64,000 bases of DNA, taken from J029 sp964482495. Lineage in GTDB: Bacteria > Planctomycetota > UBA1135. The translations under genes were made by a program, and so were the position numbers. Where the stretch lies: contig CAYZXS010000017.1 of the NCBI GenBank assembly GCA_964482495.1, positions 1 to 64,000 on the forward strand, in the 5' to 3' direction. Below the pieces are notes generated by a model. It worked only from the letters and a program-made list of their open reading frames with translations, did no database searches and was not told the DNA's origin. Positions 46,844-55,086 of the stretch are shown one piece after another. Position 1 is the stretch's first letter. Every line of letters begins with the position of its first letter.

Positions 46844-46889
46844 GGGACGGGATCGGCCCAGGCCGCCGCCCGCACCCCGATCCCGTCCC
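46844..46889. terminator. 13-bp inverted repeat near the end of the transglutaminase gene
   Basis: GGGACGGGATCGG (46844-46856) and CCGATCCCGTCCC (46877-46889) form a perfect 13-bp stem around a 20-nt loop. It follows the stop of the transglutaminase gene on the minus strand by about 20 nt and precedes the pterin genes, so termination is likely. Confidence 0.5.
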
Positions 46890-46910
46890 TCGGGAGGCGA
46901 ACCCGGCCGG

Positions 46911-47855
46911 CTATTCGGGCAGGTCGGTGACCTGGATGGTCGTCTTGGCCTCGAGGGGCTGGCCGTCTTGCTCGGCGTAGGCGCGGACGAAGTAGTTGAG
47001 AGGGGCGCCTTGCTGGGGCGGGTCGAGGACCAGGTCGCGGCCGCTGGTCATGGAGACGCGGTCGGGGTCGAGGGTGCTGTAGAAGAACTCGACCTTGCTC
47101 GGGTCCTTGTCGGCCTCGGAGATGTCGACCGGGGTCCAGCCGGCGTCCGAGTCGTAGAAGTGGGCCCAGCAGTGGTAGCCCTTGACCTCGGTGCGCTCGG
47201 GGGCGGGCGGCAGGGAGAAGCCGATCGTGAAGCGGGCGGGGATCTCGCGCGAGCGGCTCATCGAGATGAACAGGGCGTGGAAGTCGGTGCAGTTGCCGTA
47301 GCCCTCGGCGCAGGCCCACTGGGTGCTGCCGGTGCCCCAGCCGGTGCCGGCCTTGTTGTAGGTCATGTCGGCGAGCACGCGGTCGTAGAGGGCGCGGGTG
47401 ACGGCGCCGGTGCCGCGCCGGCCGGAGGAGGCTTCGGCGGCACGCGCGGCGGCCTCGCCGTCGACCGGGACCAGGTTGTCGGCGTCGAGGTAGGTCGCGG
47501 TCTGACCGTTGGTGGTCACGCCGGCGGTGTCGGTGCGGCGCTGGATCCGGTAGCGCCAGGTGTGGCGGGTCTGGGCCGGGGCGGTCAGCGAGGCGTAGCG
47601 GTTGCCGTGGAGGTCGGGCTCGCTGACCACGGCGCCGTCCGGGCTCTCGAGGATCTCGACGGTCTGGACGCCGTCCTCGCGGGGGATCGGGACCCAGAGC
47701 ACGGTGCCGGGGCCCGCCTGCGGCAAGTCGACGGTGTACTCGAGCTCGTAGGCCCGCTTCGGGGAGGGGTCGGCGTCGTAGGCGCTCTGCTGCAGGCCGC
47801 AGGACAGGGCCAGCAAGGGGAGCAGAACGGTCGATTGGCGTAGAATCGGTCGCAT
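46911..47855 (-). CDS. Transglutaminase-like lipoprotein
   Basis: The 314-residue protein has a lipobox signal (VLLPLLALSC, Cys 19). A beta-rich N-terminal domain (YELEYTVDLPQAGPGTVLWVPIP, HTWRYRIQRRTD) precedes a transglutaminase-core domain. The core has CAEGYGNCTDFHALFISMSR (catalytic Cys in GNC), GYHCWAHFYDSDAGW (catalytic His) and TPVDISEADK (Asp). The Cys-His-Asp triad is complete. Such exported proteins act as proteases or peptide-crosslinking enzymes in the periplasm. Its ATG at 47855 overlaps the divergent ATG of the CtpA-like gene, so the two promoters must lie inside each other's coding sequence, or one start is further downstream. Confidence 0.85.
   Translation of the reverse strand: MRPILRQSTVLLPLLALSCGLQQSAYDADPSPKRAYELEYTVDLPQAGPGTVLWVPIPREDGVQTVEILESPDGAVVSEPDLHGNRYASLTAPAQTRHTWRYRIQRRTDTAGVTTNGQTATYLDADNLVPVDGEAAARAAEASSGRRGTGAVTRALYDRVLADMTYNKAGTGWGTGSTQWACAEGYGNCTDFHALFISMSRSREIPARFTIGFSLPPAPERTEVKGYHCWAHFYDSDAGWTPVDISEADKDPSKVEFFYSTLDPDRVSMTSGRDLVLDPPQQGAPLNYFVRAYAEQDGQPLEAKTTIQVTDLPE
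47841..47846 (+). promoter_or_regulatory. TAGAAT -10-like hexamer, CtpA-like gene
   Basis: TAGAAT ends 7 nt before the ATG at 47854, inside the 5' end of the divergent transglutaminase gene. No Shine-Dalgarno sequence is present. Confidence 0.45.
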
Positions 47856-49152
47856 GGCGCGCAAGAGTCTACCGGCACTTCATCCGGCCGGGGTGATGGT
47901 GGGAGCTGTTCTTACGGGCGTCGGCGTCTTCGTCGCCGAATCCCTAGTGGGGCCGCTGCTGAGCCGCTCGATGACCCCGCCCGAGGAGCGCGTGATGGGC
48001 CTGGTGCACCGACACCTAGCCGAGTCCTATGTAGAGCCTCGCGATCAACAGTGGCTCATGCACCGCGCGGTCGAGGGCATGCTCGAGTCGCTCGACGACC
48101 CCTACACCTACTTCGTCGGCCCCGAGGCCATCCCGGGCCTCGAGGAGGAGTCGACCGGCAACATGATCGGCATCGGCGTCATGCTCGACGGCGCCGAGGG
48201 CCGGGTGCGCTACCCGATGCCGGGCAGCCCCGCCGAGGAGGCCGGGCTGCGGCCGGGCGACCGGGTGCTGGCCGTGGACGGCGAGGACGTCACCGGGCTG
48301 GCGCTGACCGAGATCAGCGACCGGATCAAGGGCGAGCGCGGCACCAGCGTGCACCTGGCCCTGACGCCGGTGATCGGCGACCCCTACGAGGTCGACATCG
48401 TGCGCTCGCCGGTCCCGAAGGGCACGGTCGGCAAGGTCCGGATGCTCGACGAGCAGGCGGGCATCGGCACCCTGGCGATCCGCTCCTTCGCCCACTCGAC
48501 CCCCGAGGAGCTGGACGCGGCGCTGGACTACCTCGAGCCCCGCGGGATGCGGGCCCTGGTGATCGACCTGCGCTTCAACACCGGCGGCGTGCTCGACGCC
48601 GCGGTGGAGGTGGCCGCCCGCTTCCTGGAAGGCGAGCTGGTCTGCCAGCTGCAGGAGCGCAACGGCCCCGGCTCGGTGCGGCGGGCCGACGCCGAACGCA
48701 GCCGCTTCCCCAATCTGCCGCTGGTGGTGGTGATGAACAGCCTGAGCGCCTCGGGCAGCGAGGTCCTGGCCGGCGCCCTGCGCGACCACGGCCGGGCGGT
48801 GCTGGTCGGCGGCCGCTCCTACGGCAAGGGGGTCTACCAGCAGGTCCACCGCTACCGCAGCGCCGACTTCGCCCTGAAGTTCACGGCCGGCTACTACCTG
48901 ACCCCCTCGGGCCGCATCCTCGAGGGCAACATCGAACCGGACCGGGCCGGCGGCCTAGAGCCTGACTTGTCGGTGCGGGTGCCGCTGCAGGAGTCGCTCG
49001 AGCTGCGGAACTGGCTGCGCTACGAGGACCCGCCGCTCGAATACCGCGAGCGGGTCTACGAGCTGTTCCCGCGGGTCGCGGAGGTGGCGTCGCCGGACGA
49101 CTCCGCCCTCGGCGTCGGCCTGCGCCACCTGCAGCAGGTGCTGGCGGTCTGA
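47854..49152 (+). CDS. S41-family C-terminal processing peptidase (CtpA-like) with PDZ domain
   Basis: The 432-residue protein has a basic N-terminus and one hydrophobic anchor (GVMVGAVLTGVGVFVAES). A PDZ domain follows (MIGIGVMLDGAEGRVRYPMPGSPAEEAGLRPGD, given in part) and then the S41 protease core with LVIDLRFNTGGVLDAAVEVA, NSLSASGSEVLAGAL (catalytic serine) and RSYGKGVYQ (catalytic lysine). It cleaves the C-termini of periplasmic proteins. An ATG at 47896 with GGGG upstream is an alternative start just before the anchor. Its stop overlaps the tsaD start (TGATG). Confidence 0.92.
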   Translation: MARKSLPALHPAGVMVGAVLTGVGVFVAESLVGPLLSRSMTPPEERVMGLVHRHLAESYVEPRDQQWLMHRAVEGMLESLDDPYTYFVGPEAIPGLEEESTGNMIGIGVMLDGAEGRVRYPMPGSPAEEAGLRPGDRVLAVDGEDVTGLALTEISDRIKGERGTSVHLALTPVIGDPYEVDIVRSPVPKGTVGKVRMLDEQAGIGTLAIRSFAHSTPEELDAALDYLEPRGMRALVIDLRFNTGGVLDAAVEVAARFLEGELVCQLQERNGPGSVRRADAERSRFPNLPLVVVMNSLSASGSEVLAGALRDHGRAVLVGGRSYGKGVYQQVHRYRSADFALKFTAGYYLTPSGRILEGNIEPDRAGGLEPDLSVRVPLQESLELRNWLRYEDPPLEYRERVYELFPRVAEVASPDDSALGVGLRHLQQVLAV

Positions 49153-50177
49153 TGGCGGCGCCCGGCCCGCTGGTCCTCGGCATCGAGAGCAGCTGCGACG
49201 AGACCGCCGCGGCGGTGGTGCGCGGCGGCCGCGAGGTGCTGTCCTCGGTGGTGTACTCCCAGATCGCCGAGCACGCCGTCTGGGGCGGGGTGGTGCCCGA
49301 GATCGCCGGCCGCAGCCACCTCGACAAGATCGTGCCCGCGATCGACGAGGCCCTGCGCCAGGCCGCGGTCGGCCGCGTGCAGCTCGACGCCGTCGCCGTG
49401 ACCGCGCGGCCCGGCCTGCTCGGCTCGCTGCTGGTCGGCGTGACCGCCGCCAAGTCGCTGGCCTGGGCCTGGGACAAGCCGCTGGTCGACGTCCACCACA
49501 TCGAAGCCCACATCTACGCCGCGCTGATGTCGCTCGAGCAGTGGGTCTTCCCCTACGTCACCCTGGTCGTCTCCGGCGGCCACACCAGCCTCTACCGCAC
49601 CGACTCGCCGATGGAGCACGAGCTGCTCGGCGCCACCCTGGACGACGCCGCCGGCGAGGCGCTGGACAAGGGCGCGGCGATGCTGGGGCTGGAGTATCCC
49701 GGCGGGCCGTCCATCGAGCGCGCCGCGGCCGGCGGCGACCCGGCGGCCTACGCCTTCAAGCAGCCGATGCTCAAGGGGGACTCGCTGGACTTCTCCTTCA
49801 GCGGCATGAAGACGGCGCTGCTCTACAAGCTGAAGGGCGCCGGCGGCCGCCGCGAGGACGAGACCTTGCCGGAGTCGCGCGACCTGGCCGGGATGGCGGC
49901 CAGCTTCGAGCACGCCCTGGTCGAGACCCTGGCGCGCAAGTGCCTCCGGGCGTGCGAGCAGCACGGAATCGGCCGGGTCCTGGTCGGCGGCGGCGTCGGC
50001 CGGAACAAGCGGCTGCGGGCGCGGCTGCGCGAGCGCGCGGAGAAGGCCGGGGTCGAGGTGGCCTTCGCCAAGCCCGAGCACTGCACCGACAACGCCGTGA
50101 TGATCGCCGGCCTGGGCTGCGCCCGCTACGCCGCCGGCCATCGCGCCAGCCTGGACCTCGACGTGGCGGCGCGCTGA
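49152..50177 (+). CDS. tsaD: tRNA N6-adenosine threonylcarbamoyltransferase TsaD
   Basis: The 341-residue protein has the ASKHA fold and all TsaD marks: LGIESSCDETAAAVV at the N-terminus, EIAGRSHLDKI, VTARPGLLGSLLVG, the iron-binding DVHHIEAHIYAALM (H116-x3-H120), VVSGGHTSLYR, LDDAAGEALDKGAAMLGLEYPGG and the C-terminal CTDNAVMIAGLG. It transfers the threonylcarbamoyl group to A37 of ANN-decoding tRNAs with TsaB and TsaE, which are not in the window. Start overlaps the CtpA-like stop by one base, and larB follows 14 nt later, forming an apparent three-gene operon. Confidence 0.97.
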   Translation: MAAPGPLVLGIESSCDETAAAVVRGGREVLSSVVYSQIAEHAVWGGVVPEIAGRSHLDKIVPAIDEALRQAAVGRVQLDAVAVTARPGLLGSLLVGVTAAKSLAWAWDKPLVDVHHIEAHIYAALMSLEQWVFPYVTLVVSGGHTSLYRTDSPMEHELLGATLDDAAGEALDKGAAMLGLEYPGGPSIERAAAGGDPAAYAFKQPMLKGDSLDFSFSGMKTALLYKLKGAGGRREDETLPESRDLAGMAASFEHALVETLARKCLRACEQHGIGRVLVGGGVGRNKRLRARLRERAEKAGVEVAFAKPEHCTDNAVMIAGLGCARYAAGHRASLDLDVAAR

Positions 50178-50190
50178 GCGCCGGATCGAC

Positions 50191-50964
50191 ATGGACCGGA
50201 GCAAGATCCTCGAACTGCTGGAGGGCGTGAAGTCGGGCGCGCTCGATCCAGGCGACGCCGCCGACCGGCTGGCGACCCTGCCGCTGGACGCGGGCAAGGA
50301 GCTGCTGCTCGACACCCACCGCGAGCTGCGCACCGGCTTCCCGGAGGCCGTCTATGCGCCCGGCAAGACCCCGGAGCAGGTCGCCGAAGCGGCGGCCCGG
50401 CTGGCGGCTGCCCACGACCGGCTGCTGGTCACGCGCGCCGATCCGGCCCACGCCGAGGCCGCTCGAGCGGCGCTGCCCGACGTCGACTACGACCCGGTGG
50501 CGCGGATCCTCAGCTGGCGACGCGAGCCGGCGGTCGCTCCCCGCGGCCAGGTCGCGGTGGTCGCCGCCGGCACCAGCGACCTGCCCGTCGCCGAGGAGGC
50601 GGCGCGGACGCTGGAGATCATGGACGTGGGTGTCGACCGCCACACCGACGTCGGCGTCGCCGGCCTGCACCGGCTACTCGGGGCGCTGGACGCGCTGCGC
50701 GGCGCCGACGCCCTGGTGGTCTGCGCCGGCATGGAGGGCGCCCTGCCCAGCGTCGTCGGCGGCCTGGTGCGCGCGCCCGTGGTCGCGGTGCCGACCAGCG
50801 TCGGCTACGGCGCGAATTTCGGCGGGGTCAGCGCCTTGCTCGGCATGCTCAACTCCTGCGCCCCGGGGGTGGCCGTGGTCAACATCGACAACGGCTTCGG
50901 CGCCGGCCTGGTGGCGGGCCGCATCGCCCTCGCGGCGGCCCCGGCGGGCCCCTCTCGGCCGTAG
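50191..50964 (+). CDS. larB: Nickel-pincer cofactor biosynthesis protein LarB
   Basis: The 257-residue protein has the PurE-like carboxylase domain of LarB in its C-terminal half: VAVVAAGTSDLPVAEEAARTLEIMD, GVAGLHRLLGALDALRGADALVVCAGMEGALPSVVGGL (in part), VPTSVGYGANFGGVSALLGMLNSCAPGVAVVNIDNGFGAG. The N-terminal helical part (ILELLEGVKSGALDPGDAADRL) and DRLLVTRADPAHAEA are also typical. LarB carboxylates and hydrolyses NaAD to P2CMN, the first step to the pincer cofactor used by lactate racemase and related LarA enzymes. larA, larC and larE are not in this window. Confidence 0.93.
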   Translation: MDRSKILELLEGVKSGALDPGDAADRLATLPLDAGKELLLDTHRELRTGFPEAVYAPGKTPEQVAEAAARLAAAHDRLLVTRADPAHAEAARAALPDVDYDPVARILSWRREPAVAPRGQVAVVAAGTSDLPVAEEAARTLEIMDVGVDRHTDVGVAGLHRLLGALDALRGADALVVCAGMEGALPSVVGGLVRAPVVAVPTSVGYGANFGGVSALLGMLNSCAPGVAVVNIDNGFGAGLVAGRIALAAAPAGPSRP

Positions 50965-51103
50965 ATTCCCGGGCGGTCTCTCCGCCTGATTCCTCCGACT
51001 GGCCCGCGGCCTTAGAAAGTCGGATTCTGGTCGGGGGTCGTGCTATGGTGATTTCGACGGTTCGGTCCACGAACCGCCTCCCCCCTCGTCCCCCTGTATC
51101 TGC

Positions 51104-52825
51104 TTGAAGCCGTTCCACGCCGCCCGGCTGGTGCCAGGGCTCTCGGCCTTCGTGCTCCTCCTTTCCTCTACCGCCGGGCAAACCGTCGGTGGAACCTGGG
51201 GACTCGACCGCGCGCTCGAGGGCACCAAGGCCGGCGACCACTTCGGTACCTGCGTCGCCGGGGTCGGCGACCTGAACGGGGACGGCTACGCCGACTTCGC
51301 CATCGGCGCGCCCCAGGCGGACCCAGGCGGCCGCGCCAACGCCGGGCGCGTCGGCCTGTACTCCGGGAGCGACGGCAGCCTGATCCGGGCCATCGACGGC
51401 ACCTCTGGCGGCGACCGGCTCGGCTCCTCGGTTGCCGGGCTCGGCGACATCGACGGCGACGGCTACGACGACCTGGTCATCGGCGCCCCGGAGGCCGACC
51501 CCGGCGGGCTGTCCGACGCCGGCTCGGCCGTGGTGATCTCCGGCGCCACCGGCGCGTTGCTCTACCGCTTCGACGGCGCCGCCAGCTCGGACCAGTTCGG
51601 CAACGCCGTGGACTGCGCCGGCGACGTCGACGGCGACGGCACTCCCGACCTGATCGTCGGCGCCTGGTGGGCCGATCCCGGCGGCGTCTCGCTGGCCGGC
51701 TCGGCCTTCGTCTACTCCGGCGCCACCGGCGCACAGCTGCACCGCTTCGACGGCGTCCAGCTCGGCGACACCTTCGCCGGCGCGGTGGCGGGGGTCGGCG
51801 ACATCGACGCCGACGGCAAGGACGACGTGCTGATCGGCGCCCACAACGCCGACCCGGGCGGCCGCCTGAGCGCCGGCTCGGCCTTCGTCTACTCCGGCGC
51901 CACCGGGGCGGAGCTGCTCCGCTTCGACGGCCCGGTGGCCGACGACTGGCTCGGCATCTCCGTCGGGGCGGCCGGCGACGTGGACCTGGACGGCACCCCC
52001 GACCTGATCATCGGCTCCGAGAACGCCTCGCCGGGCGGCAACTTCAAGGCTGGATCGGCCTACGTCTACTCCGGCGCCACCGGCCTCGAGCTCTACCGCT
52101 TCGACGGCGACCGCGCCAACGCCCTGCTCGGCGCCGCCGTGGACGGCGCCGGCGACGTCGACGGCGACGGCACCCCCGACCTGATCGTCGGCGCCGACGG
52201 CTACAAGGTCCTGTCGATGAGCGACGCCGGGGTCGCCCGGGTGTATTCCGGGGCCGACGGCTCCCTGCTGCACGAGGCCGGAGGGACGGCGGCCGGGATG
52301 CAGTACGGCAGCTCGGTGGCCGGCGGCGGCGACCAGGACGGCGACGGCCTGGACGAGGTCATGGTCGGGGCGGCGCGCGCCGACCCCAACAGCATGAACG
52401 AGGCGGGCATCGTCGAGATCCTGGGCTACTTCCCGGGGCTGTTCGCCTCCGCCGACCGGATCGGCGCCGCGGCCGGCGGCTCGGTGGCGTACACCATCGA
52501 CTTCCCCGACACCGAGGCCGGCTTCAGCTACGCCCTGCTGGCGTCGCTGGCCGGGACCGGCCCGACCAGCCTCGGCGGCATCGACGTGCCGCTGACCTCC
52601 GACTTCCTGCTGACGCGGATGTCGAGCGGCAACGCCCCGGCGGTGTTCGGCAATCCCTACGGCGTGCTCAACTTCGCCGGCGACGCCAGCCCCAGCCTGA
52701 ACCTGCCCCCGGGCTTCGCCACCGCCTACGTCGGCCAGACCGTCTACCTGGCCGCGGTCAGCTTCCAGCCGCCGGCGGCGGCGCGGCTTTCTTCGGAATC
52801 GGTGACGCTGGTCATCGATCCGTAG
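51104..52825 (+). CDS. Secreted FG-GAP propeller protein with conserved C-terminal module (573 aa)
   Basis: The only reasonable start is TTG 51104, which gives a signal peptide (RLVPGLSAFVLLLSSTAGQ). Seven highly regular blades follow with GDxFG or LG phrases and calcium loops (VGDLNGDGYADFAIGAP, LGDIDGDGYDDLVIGAP, AGDVDGDGTPDLIVGAW, VGDIDADGKDDVLIGAH, AGDVDLDGTPDLIIGSE and so on), joined by the near-identical phrase AGSAFVYSGATGAxLxRFDG. From residue about 440 a beta-rich module begins (RIGAAAGGSVAYTIDFPDTEAGFSYALLAS) and continues LAGTGPTSLGGIDVPLTSDFLL and YVGQTVYLAAVSF. The same module ends the proteins at 22630 and 58169. It is probably surface-exposed; function unknown. Confidence 0.87.
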   Translation: MKPFHAARLVPGLSAFVLLLSSTAGQTVGGTWGLDRALEGTKAGDHFGTCVAGVGDLNGDGYADFAIGAPQADPGGRANAGRVGLYSGSDGSLIRAIDGTSGGDRLGSSVAGLGDIDGDGYDDLVIGAPEADPGGLSDAGSAVVISGATGALLYRFDGAASSDQFGNAVDCAGDVDGDGTPDLIVGAWWADPGGVSLAGSAFVYSGATGAQLHRFDGVQLGDTFAGAVAGVGDIDADGKDDVLIGAHNADPGGRLSAGSAFVYSGATGAELLRFDGPVADDWLGISVGAAGDVDLDGTPDLIIGSENASPGGNFKAGSAYVYSGATGLELYRFDGDRANALLGAAVDGAGDVDGDGTPDLIVGADGYKVLSMSDAGVARVYSGADGSLLHEAGGTAAGMQYGSSVAGGGDQDGDGLDEVMVGAARADPNSMNEAGIVEILGYFPGLFASADRIGAAAGGSVAYTIDFPDTEAGFSYALLASLAGTGPTSLGGIDVPLTSDFLLTRMSSGNAPAVFGNPYGVLNFAGDASPSLNLPPGFATAYVGQTVYLAAVSFQPPAAARLSSESVTLVIDP

Positions 52826-52932
52826 CCGGCGGGGCGCGCGCGGCGTCCACCGCGGCTGTCTCGCCCGCGGAGGTGTTGGCCGGACTTTCCTAAGGAGTGG
52901 ATCGCGGCGCTCCGGCCTGGCCCCAACGGGAC

Positions 52933-52938
52933 TAGCAT
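52933..52938 (+). promoter_or_regulatory. TAGCAT -10-like hexamer, fucosidase gene
   Basis: TAGCAT preceded by AC ends 9 nt before the ATG at 52948 with no Shine-Dalgarno sequence. Confidence 0.4.
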
Positions 52939-52947
52939 GCGGCGGTC

Positions 52948-55032
52948 ATGCGCTGGTTCCTGCCGCTCCTGCTCGTCCTGCTCCCCGCTCTCGCCTCCTG
53001 CGGAGCCCCCGGCCACGCGCCCGAGGCCGGCGCCGGCGCCACCGCTCGTGCTGGTCATCCGTCGGCCGACGACGACGGCCGCCTCGACTGGTGGCGCGAG
53101 GCCCGCTTCGGCCTGTTCCTGCACTGGGGGCTGTACGCGGTGCCGGCGGGCAAGTGGGGCGACGCCACCGGCCACGGCGAGTGGATCCAGAACACGGCCC
53201 AGATCCCGGTCGAGACCTACGAGCAATTCCTCGGCCAGTTCGACCCGGTCGACTTCGACGCCGACGCCTGGGTGCTGGCGGCCAAGGCCGCGGGCATGAA
53301 GTACATCGTCATCACCTCCAAGCACCACGACGGCTTCGCGCTGTTCGATTCGGCGGTGAGCGACTACGACGTCATGGCGACGCCCTTCCAGCGCGACATC
53401 ATGGAGGAGCTGGCGGCGGCGTGTGAGCGACACGGGCTGCGCATGTGCTGGTACCACTCGATCATGGACTGGCACCACCCGGACTACCTGCCGCGGCGCG
53501 GCTGGGAGGCGGACACGCGCAGCTCCGAGGGCGCCGACTTCGACCGCTACGTCGAGTACATGAGGGCGCAGGTGACCGAGCTGCTGACGAACTACGGACC
53601 GATCGGGGTGATGTGGTTCGACGGCGAGTGGGAGCGGACCTGGAGCCACGAGTACGGCCAAGCGCTCTACGATCTGTGCCGCGAGCTGCAGCCGGAGGTG
53701 ATCGTCAACAACCGCGTGGACGTCGGCCGCGGCGGCATGGCCGGCATGAGCACCGGCCCGGGCTTCGCCGGGGACTTCGGCACGCCGGAGCAGGAGATCC
53801 CGCCGACCGGGCTGCCGGGGGTCGACTGGGAGACCTGCATGACCATGAACCGGCACTGGGGCTACAACGCGGTCGACGACGACTACAAGTCGACCACCGA
53901 CCTGGTGCGGAAGCTGTGCGACATCGCCTCGAAGGGCGGCAACTTCTTGTTGAACATCGGCCCGACCGCCCGCGGCAGCTTCCCCGAGATGAGCCTGGAG
54001 CGGCTGAGGGGCATCGGCGCGTGGATGGACGTCAACGGCGAGTCGATCCACGGCACCAGCGCCAGCCCCTTCGCCGAGCTGCCGTGGGGCCGCTGCACGG
54101 TCAAGGCCGGTCGCCGCAGCACCAAGATGTACCTGCAGGTCTTCGACTGGCCGCGGGACGGGCGGCTGGTGGTGCCGGGGCTCGGCAACGAGGCGGTCGG
54201 CGCGCGGCTGTTGGCCGACCCGGAGCGGGAGCTCGCGGTAGTCCGCCGAGGCGCCGACCTGGTGGTGCGCATGCTGCCCGCGGCGGCGCCGAACGCGCAC
54301 GCCAGCGTCATCGAGCTGACCGTGAAGGGCAGCCCAGTGGTCTACGAGCCGCCGGTGATCCTGGCGGCAGCGGACCAGCTGGTGACCGAACTCGAGGTGC
54401 GGATCGAGGTGCCGTCTGACGAGCTGGTGATCCGCTACACGCTGGACGGCAGCGAGCCGGGCGGCGCGTCGCCGCGCTACTCCACCCCGCTGGTGATCAC
54501 CGACACCACCACCGTGCGCGCCCGCTGCTTTCACCATGGCGAGGCGGTCAGCGGCGTGACCGAGCGGGTCTTCACCCGAGTCGTTCCGACGCCGGCGGTG
54601 CACGCGCTGGCGACGCGCCCGAACCTCGGCCTGGGGATCTACCGAGGCGACTGGGACCGCCTGCCGGACTTCGCCGAGCTGACGCCGGAGAGCGTGTCCG
54701 CCGCCGAGACCATCGGTCTGCCTGACGGCCACCGCCAGGAGTACGAAGCCCGCCTCTTCACCGGCTTCCTGAAGGTGCCCGCCGACGGCCTCTACTCCTT
54801 CCGCCTGACCAGCGACGACGGCTCCGCCTTCTGGCTGCACGGCGAGCTCGTCATCGACCACGACGGCCTGCACTCCACCAGCAGCAAGGAAGGGGTGATC
54901 GCCCTCGCCAAGGGCCTGCACCCGCTGTCGGTGGGGTGGCTCAATAAGACCGGCAACGCCACCCTCGACCTCAGCGTGGCGGTCGACGGCGGCGAGTGGA
55001 TGGCCGTCCCGGCGGAGTGGTTGGTGCGTTAG
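52948..55032 (+). CDS. Alpha-L-fucosidase (GH29) lipoprotein with CHB_HEX_C-like and PA14 domains
   Basis: The 694-residue protein has a lipobox signal (PLLLVLLPALASC, Cys 18). The GH29 barrel (about residues 45-370) contains WWREARFGLFLHWGLYAVPAGKWG, YIVITSKHHDGFALFDS, MCWYHSIMDWHHPDY and GVMWFDGEWERTW with the likely nucleophile D225. GNFLLNIGPTARGSFPE closes the catalytic domain. A beta domain and a chitobiase C-terminal-like repeat (VIRYTLDGSEPGGASPRYSTPLVI) follow. The last 130 residues are a PA14-like domain (LFTGFLKVPADGLYSFRLTSDDGSAFWLHG). It removes L-fucose from glycans at the cell surface, consistent with growth on fucose-rich marine or algal polysaccharides. Confidence 0.93.
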   Translation: MRWFLPLLLVLLPALASCGAPGHAPEAGAGATARAGHPSADDDGRLDWWREARFGLFLHWGLYAVPAGKWGDATGHGEWIQNTAQIPVETYEQFLGQFDPVDFDADAWVLAAKAAGMKYIVITSKHHDGFALFDSAVSDYDVMATPFQRDIMEELAAACERHGLRMCWYHSIMDWHHPDYLPRRGWEADTRSSEGADFDRYVEYMRAQVTELLTNYGPIGVMWFDGEWERTWSHEYGQALYDLCRELQPEVIVNNRVDVGRGGMAGMSTGPGFAGDFGTPEQEIPPTGLPGVDWETCMTMNRHWGYNAVDDDYKSTTDLVRKLCDIASKGGNFLLNIGPTARGSFPEMSLERLRGIGAWMDVNGESIHGTSASPFAELPWGRCTVKAGRRSTKMYLQVFDWPRDGRLVVPGLGNEAVGARLLADPERELAVVRRGADLVVRMLPAAAPNAHASVIELTVKGSPVVYEPPVILAAADQLVTELEVRIEVPSDELVIRYTLDGSEPGGASPRYSTPLVITDTTTVRARCFHHGEAVSGVTERVFTRVVPTPAVHALATRPNLGLGIYRGDWDRLPDFAELTPESVSAAETIGLPDGHRQEYEARLFTGFLKVPADGLYSFRLTSDDGSAFWLHGELVIDHDGLHSTSSKEGVIALAKGLHPLSVGWLNKTGNATLDLSVAVDGGEWMAVPAEWLVR

Positions 55033-55086
55033 GGCGCCGTGCCGCACCCCTGGCTGGAGCCCCCCGCGTGGGCCGCTCGCGATCGA

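Noticed and set aside
51230..52400. Near-identical short DNA repeats suggesting a CRISPR-like array
   Set aside because: The repeats are in frame, encode FG-GAP blades, and are not separated by unique spacers of constant length.
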